DNA of 25,710 nt from CAZCBD01 sp964496755 (lineage in GTDB: Bacteria; Bacteroidota; Ignavibacteria; Ignavibacteriales; Melioribacteraceae): the NCBI GenBank assembly GCA_964496755.1, contig CAZCBD010000015.1, forward strand, positions 1 to 25,710. The letters run 5' to 3'. Each line of letters begins with the position of its first letter. The stretch's first letter is position 1. The notes below the pieces were generated by a model that ran no database searches, had not been told where the DNA came from, and was given only the letters and a program-made list of their open reading frames with translations. Position numbers and translations under genes: made by a program. Of the stretch, positions 14,643 through 21,997 are shown piece by piece.

Positions 14643-14657
14643 TGGCATAACAATTGG
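14643..14657 (+). promoter_or_regulatory. Sigma-54 (-24/-12) promoter of the octaheme cytochrome operon
   Basis: TGGCATAACAATTGG matches TGGCAyrN4TTGc with the required spacing; only the last base (G for C) deviates. The predicted start site, about 12 bases past the -12 element, falls at or next to ATG 14670, so the message would be leaderless for that ATG, or translation begins at a later Met. GGAG inside the -12 region would be a Shine-Dalgarno only for transcripts from further upstream. Confidence 0.7.
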
Positions 14658-14669
14658 AGTTAATATCAC

Positions 14670-15119
14670 ATGAGCGAAATGTTAGCAAATCAATATTTTA
14701 TGGCAAGAAACTTTGTAGCAGCAGAAGCTGAATATGAAAAATGTATTCTTCAGAAAGAAAACAATTTGCTGGCCAAAAAGAAATTAATAATCTGTTACAC
14801 TGAAAATGGGAAAATTGAAAGAGCCTTGGATTTATTCAATCAAGTTATTTCTCAGCAAATTCAGGTTATTACTTCTACCGATCTTGTAAAAGATGATTGT
14901 CCGTGCCCTGAAATAATTAAAAGAATAATTGAAATTACAGATGGTACCGAATCCGTAGATGTTCAAATCCAACTGGGAATTTTGTGGTTATACTGTAACC
15001 CCGAAGCCTCTTTAAGTTATTTCGAAAAAGCAAAATTATCTGGAGAATACCAATCAAAAATAATTTTTGCGATTGATCAGATAAAAGCTTTTTTAACTAA
15101 AATAAGAGGAATCACATGA
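14670..15119 (+). CDS. Small TPR-like protein, first gene of the octaheme cytochrome operon
   Basis: 149 residues, all helical, with TPR-like pairs (NQYFMARNFVAAEAEYEKCILQKENNLLAKKKLIICYTENGKIERALDLFNQVI, and a second set near the C terminus, LGILWLYCNPEASLSYFEKAKLSG). It lacks a signal peptide and membrane helices, so it is probably cytoplasmic. A central DDCPCPE holds a CPC pair. I recognise no family. It overlaps the porin gene (ATGA), so it belongs to the operon; a scaffold, assembly or regulatory role is a guess. Alternative starts are M4 (14679) and M11 (14700), relevant because the sigma-54 start site falls near the first ATG. Confidence 0.75.
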   Translation: MSEMLANQYFMARNFVAAEAEYEKCILQKENNLLAKKKLIICYTENGKIERALDLFNQVISQQIQVITSTDLVKDDCPCPEIIKRIIEITDGTESVDVQIQLGILWLYCNPEASLSYFEKAKLSGEYQSKIIFAIDQIKAFLTKIRGIT

Positions 15120-16099
15120 AGTCAGGTTTTTACAAATTAATACTCCTTTCAATTATTTTAATTTCATTTTCATTTGCACAAAACGCTGCAAAAATTCCGC
15201 TACCCAAAATTGGGGTATGGGTCGTATCCAATTACCAATATATTGACAATGACAATCTAACTCCTAACAATACCTTCAATCTGAAACATGCCAGATTTAT
15301 AGTTAAAGGTAAATTATTAAAAAACATTGATTACCACGCAATGGTTGATTTGCACGATAACGCCGTAAAAGGGGCAAAATTTATGCAAGCTTGGGTTGGA
15401 TATACAGTTACCAAAGCATTAAAATTCAGAGTCGGACAATTTAAATATCCTTTTGGTATTGAAGCTTATCCATCATTAATGAAATGGAAATTTACAAATC
15501 CTTCTTTTATAACCGGCTCTATTGTAAAAAAATTAGGCTCATCAGGAAATGCTTTCAGAGATGTTGGTGCGCAAGTTTTTGGTGCTCATAAATTTTCTAA
15601 ATCCGTATCCTTAGAATACAAAGTTATGATAATGAACGGAGCAGGTGCAAACAAAGCTGAAAACAATAATGACAAAGATATAGTAGTTTATGCCGGATTA
15701 AAATTACCGAAAAAAATCCATCTTGGTGCTTCTTTATATTCCGGTAAAGGCGGTCCCAATGGCGAACTATCCGAAACCGCTTTCGGTTTGCAAGCTAAAT
15801 TTAATACAAAGAAATTAGCTTTGCAGGCAGAATATATTACTGCCAATTTCGATAAAACCACTACAACCGAAGTAAAACCGAATGGCTTTTATGCTTACGC
15901 TTCTTACAAAATTTTACCAAAAGTTGAATTAGGACTCAGAATTGATAGATATAAAGCCGATACTGATGCCAACGAAATGAAAAGACTTACTTTTGCAACC
16001 GGTTATTACTTCAATCCAATTAACAGAATAATGGTGAACTACGAGGTTAAAGAAAATATGGATAACGTATTCACTTTACAATTCTACTTAGGCATTTAA
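15116..16099 (+). CDS. Outer-membrane porin (phosphate-selective porin O/P-like)
   Basis: 327 residues with a signal peptide (MKSGFYKLILLSIILISFSFAQ). The mature part is a beta-rich barrel with the OprO/OprP-family features: NLKHARFIVKGKLLKNIDYHAMVDLHDN near the start (the usual RRAR...G...Y....D), then FMQAWVGYTVTKALKFRVGQFKYPFGIE (the G.FK.PFG.E signature), and RDVGAQVFG. It ends in FTLQFYLGI. Porins of this family favour anions, consistent with letting an anionic electron acceptor reach the periplasmic cytochrome encoded next. It overlaps the TPR gene by four bases and has AGAGGA upstream. Confidence 0.9.
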   Translation: MKSGFYKLILLSIILISFSFAQNAAKIPLPKIGVWVVSNYQYIDNDNLTPNNTFNLKHARFIVKGKLLKNIDYHAMVDLHDNAVKGAKFMQAWVGYTVTKALKFRVGQFKYPFGIEAYPSLMKWKFTNPSFITGSIVKKLGSSGNAFRDVGAQVFGAHKFSKSVSLEYKVMIMNGAGANKAENNNDKDIVVYAGLKLPKKIHLGASLYSGKGGPNGELSETAFGLQAKFNTKKLALQAEYITANFDKTTTTEVKPNGFYAYASYKILPKVELGLRIDRYKADTDANEMKRLTFATGYYFNPINRIMVNYEVKENMDNVFTLQFYLGI

Positions 16100-16143
16100 A
16101 TCTAAATCAGACAACCAAAAGTTTGATCCCGGAGATTTATTAA

Positions 16144-17685
16144 ATGAAAAAATTAATATTAATTATAATATGCTTGGCTCAGACTGTCATTTTCGGACAG
16201 TCTGAAGCTGCCGCAGTTCACTCTAAATTCAAAATTCTAAAACAGAATTTCAAATCCCCGCTAGAAGTTACTGCGGCTTGTCTAACTTGTCATAACAAAA
16301 GACATTTAGAAATTATGAAATCATCTCATTGGACTTGGGAAAGAAAAAATCCGCTTCCTACAAGAAAAGAAGAAAAAGTTTTGGGTAAAATAAACTTGCT
16401 GAATAACTTTTGCATAGGTATTGCAGGAAGTGAAGGAACATGCACAAAATGCCACATAGGATATGGATGGACAGATGAAATACCAACTGAAGATAAAAAT
16501 TTAAGATTCGAAAAATATGCTGAAAAACATAAAAATAGAATCGACTGCTTGGTATGTCACGATAATTCGGGTACTTATAAAAAAGCAAAAGGCAAATCTG
16601 GTTATCCTAAACCGGATATAAATCTATCATTAGTAGCCCAAAACATCGGGAAACCTACTAATGAAAATTGCGGTTCTTGTCACTTTTTTAGTGGTGGCGG
16701 CAATAATGTTAAACATGGCGATCTTGAAAAAGCATTACTAACTTGTTCACGTAAAGTAGATATCCACATGTCGGAAGATGGAGCAAATTTAGATTGTATC
16801 GATTGCCATAAAACCGAAAATCACAACATTACAGGGCAACTTTATTCCGTATCCTCTACAAATGAAGACAGAGCCAAATGTGAAGCTTGCCACACAACAA
16901 CTCCGCATACCGATGAATTATTAAATACACATTACAAAAAAATCTCCTGCCAAACTTGCCACATTCCAACTTATGCAAAAGCAAATGCCACAAAAATTTA
17001 TTGGGACTGGTCAACAGCAGGAAAATTAAACGAAGACGATAAACCTTATCACGTAAATGACGCAGACGGAAATCACTCCTATCTTTCCATAAAAGGAAGT
17101 TTCAAGTGGGGCAAGAATCTTGAGCCCGAATATATTTGGTTTAATGGTACTGCAGATCATTACCTGCTTGGTGATAAAATTAACACCGATAATCTTCCGC
17201 TTAAAATCAATGATCTAAAAGGCTCGTACGACGCAAATTCAAAAATTATCCCCGTTAAAATTCACAAAGGAAAACAAATTTATGATCCTGTAAATAAGAT
17301 TCTAATTCAACCCAAACTTTGGGATAAGAAAAAAGGTAACGGTGCATTTTGGACTGATTTTGATTGGAATCGTGCGGCCGAAGAAGGAATGAAAATAGTA
17401 GGCTTACCCTACAGCGGAAAATATGATTTTATTGAAACCGAAATGTACTGGCCTATCAACCACATGGTTGCCCCCGCCGAAGAAGCACTTGATTGCAAAA
17501 GCTGCCATAACCCAAACAACTCTCGATTAGCTAAATTAAACAATTTCTATCTTCCCGGCAGGGATAATAACCAATTCATTGATATATTCGGTTACTTACT
17601 TGTATTTGGAACTTTATCCGGTGTTTTGCTTCACTTGATTTTGAGATTTATTTTACAAAAGAAATATAAAAAGAGCGAGGGCTAA
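16144..17685 (+). CDS. Octaheme c-type cytochrome, tetrathionate reductase family, membrane-anchored
   Basis: 513 residues: a signal peptide (1-19), eight CxxCH heme sites at residues 46, 100, 135, 176, 218, 246, 269 and 451, and a C-terminal transmembrane helix (about 478-503, YLLVFGTLSGVLLHLILRFIL). Family signatures include NNFCIGI before heme 2, CTKCHIGYGW, CLVCHDNSGTYKK, and GGGNNVKHGDL...DIHMSEDG before heme 5, as in the octaheme tetrathionate reductase family (Otr, TIGR04315). C90, just before heme 2, matches the conserved active-site cysteine position by my alignment. Shewanella Otr reduces tetrathionate, nitrite and hydroxylamine in vitro, so the natural substrate is open. Unlike that soluble protein, this one is anchored and its stop lies one base before the cytochrome b start, implying a quinol-driven reductase complex. 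Confidence 0.95.
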   Translation: MKKLILIIICLAQTVIFGQSEAAAVHSKFKILKQNFKSPLEVTAACLTCHNKRHLEIMKSSHWTWERKNPLPTRKEEKVLGKINLLNNFCIGIAGSEGTCTKCHIGYGWTDEIPTEDKNLRFEKYAEKHKNRIDCLVCHDNSGTYKKAKGKSGYPKPDINLSLVAQNIGKPTNENCGSCHFFSGGGNNVKHGDLEKALLTCSRKVDIHMSEDGANLDCIDCHKTENHNITGQLYSVSSTNEDRAKCEACHTTTPHTDELLNTHYKKISCQTCHIPTYAKANATKIYWDWSTAGKLNEDDKPYHVNDADGNHSYLSIKGSFKWGKNLEPEYIWFNGTADHYLLGDKINTDNLPLKINDLKGSYDANSKIIPVKIHKGKQIYDPVNKILIQPKLWDKKKGNGAFWTDFDWNRAAEEGMKIVGLPYSGKYDFIETEMYWPINHMVAPAEEALDCKSCHNPNNSRLAKLNNFYLPGRDNNQFIDIFGYLLVFGTLSGVLLHLILRFILQKKYKKSEG

Positions 17686-17686
17686 G

Positions 17687-18394
17687 ATGAAAAAAGTATA
17701 TATATATAAACGCTTTGAAAGAATCTGGCACTGGACACAAGCTCTTTTGATCCTGCTTCTGATTATTACCGGATTCGAAATTCATAGTACATACGAACTT
17801 TTTGGTTATCGAAGTGCGGTCGCAATTCATAATAATGCCGGCTGGGCTTTCCTGGCTCTTATTATTTTAGCCGTTTTTTGGCATTTTACCACAGGAGAAT
17901 GGAAACAATATATTCCAACCGGTAAAATGATAAAAGCTCAAATAGAATATTATGTTTTCGGAATCTTTAAAAATGCTCCGCATCCGACAAAAAAATTAAT
18001 CTATAATAAATTCAATCCATTACAAAGAATTGTTTATTTGGGATTGAAAATATTAGTAATTCCGGTTCAGGTAATTACAGGTTTTCTTTACTTGTTTTAT
18101 CCCGATTTATCAATCCGAGGATTAGAAATAGTTGCAGTGTTGCATACTTTAGGAGCTTTTTTGCTGATAAGTTTTGTAATAGCTCATATCTATTTAGTAA
18201 CACTTGGCCACAAAGCAACAACCAGTATTAAAGCTATGATTACCGGTTGGGAAGAAATGGATGATGATGCAATTGAAGAAATTATTAAAGATGAAATTGA
18301 CATTATCAAAACAAAAATTAAAATCGATGAAAAAAACTTCGGAAATGAAAATCTTATAGAAGAAAAAATCAGCAAATTGATTAATAAAAAATAG
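17687..18394 (+). CDS. Membrane cytochrome b (Ni-Fe hydrogenase/thiosulfate reductase b-type subunit family)
   Basis: 235 residues with four predicted transmembrane helices: about 14-32, 46-68, 116-138 and 147-173. Likely heme-b ligands lie in these helices or at their ends: H15 (RIWHWTQ), H48 (AIHNNAGW), H66 (VFWHFT), H153 (VLHTLG) and H167 (IAHIYL), with H175 close by. This is the PF01292 pattern of b-type subunits that take electrons from quinol. A charged, helical cytoplasmic tail of about 45 residues (MDDDAIEEIIKDEIDIIKTK...) is longer than usual. It begins one base after the octaheme stop and so is surely its redox partner, passing electrons from menaquinol to the periplasmic cytochrome. 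Confidence 0.93.
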   Translation: MKKVYIYKRFERIWHWTQALLILLLIITGFEIHSTYELFGYRSAVAIHNNAGWAFLALIILAVFWHFTTGEWKQYIPTGKMIKAQIEYYVFGIFKNAPHPTKKLIYNKFNPLQRIVYLGLKILVIPVQVITGFLYLFYPDLSIRGLEIVAVLHTLGAFLLISFVIAHIYLVTLGHKATTSIKAMITGWEEMDDDAIEEIIKDEIDIIKTKIKIDEKNFGNENLIEEKISKLINKK

Positions 18395-18402
18395 AGGACA
18401 AA

Positions 18403-19440
18403 ATGAAAAATTTTAAATTATCACTAATATTAACAATTATTTTAGCTTTGCTGCTTGCAACTGCATGCGGTAAAAGCGAAGAAAAAAAAGAAGTTAAAAA
18501 AATAAACGAATTTCAGGAATTAGTAAAATATTTCGAATCAAATGGAGATTTTATAAATAAGCCGAAAAAAGAAGGCGGTGCTCCTACAATGATTAAGGCT
18601 ACAGAGGTACATAAAAACTTGGATAATTATTTAGTAGTTGACATACGCGGTGCCAGAGATTACGCAACCGGTCATATCAAAGGTGCTGTAAATAAAAAAA
18701 TGAGTGAACTTATTCCCTACTTCCAATCAATCGATACAAAAAAATATAAAAAAATAATAATGGTTTGCTATTCCGGCCAATCGGGGGCATATGCAACTTC
18801 AACTTTAAGATTGTTGGGATATAATAATGTTTACGATCTTAAGTGGGGAATGTCTTCTTGGAATAAAAAATTTGCCAACAAATGGTTAAAAAATATCGGA
18901 ACCAAATTTGAAAATAAGGTTGAAGTTAAAGTAAATCCCAAAAATCCAAAAGGCAAATATCCTGTAATTCAAACCGGTAAAACTACAGGAAAAGAAATTG
19001 CACTACACCGTGCTAAGGTAATATTTGCTAATGGTTTTGCACCGGTAAAAGTTAAGGTAGAAAAATTATTCAAATCGCCTGAAAAATATTACATTATTAA
19101 CTATTGGCCCGAAGCACAATACAACGATGGACACGTACCAACCGCAATCAATTATATACCGAAAAAAACACTTAAAACAACTGCCGATTTAGCTACTCTT
19201 CCAACCGATAAGCCTATTGTTGTTTACTGTTATACCGGTCAACACAGTGCCTTTATAGCAGCTTATTTAAGAATTTTAGGCTACGATGCAAGATCATTGC
19301 TATTCGGAGCAAATAGTTTTATGAATGGTAAATTGGTAAAAAACAAATGGCACGGATTTTCAAAAAAAGAAATTCACAATTATGAATTTGAAACTTCCGA
19401 AATGCCAAAAGGGGTTGAAGAAGATGAAGAAGGATGTTAA
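18403..19440 (+). CDS. Lipoprotein with two catalytic rhodanese domains
   Basis: 345 residues. A lipoprotein signal ends at ATAC with lipid-anchor C22. Two rhodanese domains follow: domain 1 (about 64-160) with active loop CYSGQS (C122), and domain 2 (about 205-315) with CYTGQH (C276). Each also has the acidic strand before it (VVDIRGARDYATGHIKGA; IINYWPEAQYNDGHVPTA). Both catalytic cysteines are present, unlike classical tandem rhodaneses where only the second domain is active. The protein ends in an acidic tail with a terminal cysteine (EEDEEGC). As the last gene of the cytochrome operon it probably binds or transfers sulfane sulfur in the periplasm, which favours a sulfur-oxyanion role for the operon. 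GAGGA precedes the ATG. Confidence 0.93.
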   Translation: MKNFKLSLILTIILALLLATACGKSEEKKEVKKINEFQELVKYFESNGDFINKPKKEGGAPTMIKATEVHKNLDNYLVVDIRGARDYATGHIKGAVNKKMSELIPYFQSIDTKKYKKIIMVCYSGQSGAYATSTLRLLGYNNVYDLKWGMSSWNKKFANKWLKNIGTKFENKVEVKVNPKNPKGKYPVIQTGKTTGKEIALHRAKVIFANGFAPVKVKVEKLFKSPEKYYIINYWPEAQYNDGHVPTAINYIPKKTLKTTADLATLPTDKPIVVYCYTGQHSAFIAAYLRILGYDARSLLFGANSFMNGKLVKNKWHGFSKKEIHNYEFETSEMPKGVEEDEEGC

Positions 19441-19482
19441 TTAAAAATAAAATTTTTACCCTTTTTAAATAGCTCTATTTCT

Positions 19483-19519
19483 AATAAAGTCTTACAAATT
19501 TTTGTAAGGCTTTATTTTT
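19483..19519 (+). terminator. Strong rho-independent terminator of the cytochrome operon
   Basis: A 15-bp stem (AATAAAGTCTTACAA, 19483-19497; TTGTAAGGCTTTATT, 19502-19516; one G·U pair) with a four-base loop, followed by TTTTT. It closes the sigma-54 operon 43 bases after the rhodanese stop. It may also act on the convergent permease transcript. Confidence 0.88.
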
Positions 19520-19633
19520 ATAAAAAACAGATTATCCCCCCATTTTTAATAATCTGTTCTTCAAAATAAATAAGTTTTTTAAAAGTATTTTCACGAAAAA
19601 ATAACAATCGATTTTTAATCCGCCAAAAAAGTT

Positions 19634-21985
19634 TCACTCGGTTTTAAGCGAATCCACAGGATTGGAAACAGCTACTTTATAAACCTGCAAACTAATTGTA
19701 AGCAAAGCGATAAACAATACCAAAACAGCAGAAGTTATAAAAGGCCAAACCGATAAATTAATTCGATAAGCAAAATTCTGAAGCCATTTATTGATAATCA
19801 AATAAGCTATTGGCCATGCTATAAAATTTGATAAAACAATATATTTTATTACATCTTTTAAAAGTGTTGTAATAATTTCTGTTACACTTGCCCCAAATAC
19901 CTTTCTAATACCAACTTCTTTTGTACGCTTAAATGTGATTAATGAAGTGAGAGCAAATAAACCAAGTAACGCAAGCACTATTGTAATTAAAACAGAGCTT
20001 TTAAACAACACATTTTGCGACTCTTCCTTTTTATACATTTTATTGAAACTTTCATCAATAAAGAAATAATCAAATGTTAAATTCGGGGAAAATTCACTTA
20101 ATTTTTCTTCAATATAATTTATTGTTTCGCGCATATTTCTTTTATCTAATTTTACCGAAACCATAAACACACTTTTGGAATAGTGACTTAAAACAAGCGG
20201 TTCCACAGCTGTTCTCATTGAGGAATAATGATAATCTTTAATAACACCTATTATTGTTTGAGGTTTATCTAAATAATCTATTTGGGAACCCACCGCATTA
20301 TCTAATGTAAAGCCAAATTCTTTTACAGCTTTTTCATTTAAGATAAGCTTATCATTATCATTTAAATCTTTACTAAAATCTCTACCTCTAATTATTTTAA
20401 TACCATATGTTTTTATAAAATCATCTTGAACCCTGTTCTCAAAAAAAGAAATTCCCGTATTACTATTCCCTCCTACAACAGAACCCTTTTGTCCGCTTCG
20501 GCGCATACCGGGAACACTGTGAGAGGCGGTTACACTTTTAATATTTGTATTTTGTAATAATTGATGTTTTAATTCTAAAAAATTTCTTGAATTATAATAA
20601 TCAAATACCATAATTCCATTATTATTAAATCCTAGATCTTTATTTTTCATGTAATCTATTTGTTTCGTAAAAACAAACATTAAGGAAATTAAAGTAATGA
20701 CAATAGTAAATTGAATTAAAACCGTTCCAACCATTAATTTATTTTTCCTTCCAAAAGAAATATTTTTAGTAAGTATTTTTTGGGGTGATAATTTTGATAT
20801 ATAAATTGAAGGATAAAGCCCTGAAATTATTCCTACAATAAATGCAATTACAAAACAAATTATTAATATCAGAAAGTAATCCGATTGTTTTAAAAGAATA
20901 TTTCTTTCCATTAAAACAAAAAATTTATTCATAAACATCAAAACGATGAGATAAGTAAAAACAGCCGATAAAAAAGAAATCAGAACAGATTCCGATAAAA
21001 ATTGAAAGGCAATTTTATTTTTATTACTACCAAGTACCTTTCTTATTCCGATTTCTTTTATTCGGGTCTGAGAATTTGCCGTGAAAATATTTGCAAAATT
21101 TAATATGGCAATCAGTAAAATAAATAAAGCCAAACTTGCTAAAATATAAATTGAATAAATTTTACCTTGCCCGGCAATTTTATAAAATGTGTTGAAAGAA
21201 TATAAATGAATATCTAACAACGGCTGAAGTTTAATATTTGCGAAATAACCCGACTGTTCTCTTGTTTTTAATATGCTTTCGCAAACTTTTTTAACATTTA
21301 GCAAAGCATTATTAATTGCTGCGTTTTTCTTTATTCTAAAATATGTATAAACTTCATTGCTTGGCTGTTTCAGTAACCATGGTAATGATTTAAGAGATAA
21401 AAGCAAATCAAATTTATAATGTGAATTTTCCGGTACATCGTCAATAATTGCAGAAATATTATATTCTACATTATTGATTTTAATTATTTTATTAATTGCA
21501 TTTACATTATTAAAAGTTTTTTCGGCAAGAGATTTTGTAATAACGGCCGTATTTTTGGTATTAAAAACACCATTAACATTACCCACCAAAACATTAAAAG
21601 AAAAAACATTAAAAATATCTGAATCTGAATAAAATATTTGTTTGGCTCTAATTTTATTGTTTGCATAAACAAACTCATTGCCCCATGCTTTAAACAATCT
21701 ACAAGCAGATTCAATTTCAGGTAATTTTTTTATTTCAGGTGCATATTTAACCATTGATAATTCTATATTTAGCACCCTGTTATTTTCATTCTTTTCTTCG
21801 GTAATTATTCTGTAAATTCTATCGGGATCTTTATTAAATTTATCATAACTCAGTTCATGTTTCACAAAAAGAAATATTAGAATTGCCGTTGCCATTCCAA
21901 CAGACAGCCCTAAAATTGTAATGAGAGAAAATCCTTTATTACCAAATAAATTCCGAAATGCTATTTTTATAAAATTTTTAATCAT
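19634..21985 (-). CDS. MacB/FtsX-type ABC transporter permease (third of three)
   Basis: About 783 residues from M5 (MIKNFIKIAFRNL, the usual start of this family; ATG 21997 immediately after the previous stop is the alternative). Layout: TM1 (about 17-40), a MacB periplasmic core (45-270), three helices with FANIFT...RIKEIGIRKVLGS, a second periplasmic segment (about 440-660), and a final FtsX domain with three helices, also carrying TKEVGIRKVFGAS, ending NPVDSLKTE. This duplicated, roughly 800-residue architecture is typical of Bacteroidetes permeases that work with a LolD/MacB-like ATPase in stress or antimicrobial-peptide export. No ATPase lies in the window. It directly follows the second permease and ends the operon. 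Confidence 0.92.
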   Translation of the reverse strand: MIKNFIKIAFRNLFGNKGFSLITILGLSVGMATAILIFLFVKHELSYDKFNKDPDRIYRIITEEKNENNRVLNIELSMVKYAPEIKKLPEIESACRLFKAWGNEFVYANNKIRAKQIFYSDSDIFNVFSFNVLVGNVNGVFNTKNTAVITKSLAEKTFNNVNAINKIIKINNVEYNISAIIDDVPENSHYKFDLLLSLKSLPWLLKQPSNEVYTYFRIKKNAAINNALLNVKKVCESILKTREQSGYFANIKLQPLLDIHLYSFNTFYKIAGQGKIYSIYILASLALFILLIAILNFANIFTANSQTRIKEIGIRKVLGSNKNKIAFQFLSESVLISFLSAVFTYLIVLMFMNKFFVLMERNILLKQSDYFLILIICFVIAFIVGIISGLYPSIYISKLSPQKILTKNISFGRKNKLMVGTVLIQFTIVITLISLMFVFTKQIDYMKNKDLGFNNNGIMVFDYYNSRNFLELKHQLLQNTNIKSVTASHSVPGMRRSGQKGSVVGGNSNTGISFFENRVQDDFIKTYGIKIIRGRDFSKDLNDNDKLILNEKAVKEFGFTLDNAVGSQIDYLDKPQTIIGVIKDYHYSSMRTAVEPLVLSHYSKSVFMVSVKLDKRNMRETINYIEEKLSEFSPNLTFDYFFIDESFNKMYKKEESQNVLFKSSVLITIVLALLGLFALTSLITFKRTKEVGIRKVFGASVTEIITTLLKDVIKYIVLSNFIAWPIAYLIINKWLQNFAYRINLSVWPFITSAVLVLFIALLTISLQVYKVAVSNPVDSLKTE

Positions 21986-21997
21986 AATTAATCTCAT

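Noticed and set aside
16144..17685. Calling the octaheme cytochrome a proven tetrathionate reductase
   Set aside because: The family name comes from in vitro activity that also includes nitrite and hydroxylamine. Sequence alone does not fix the substrate, so only the family is called.
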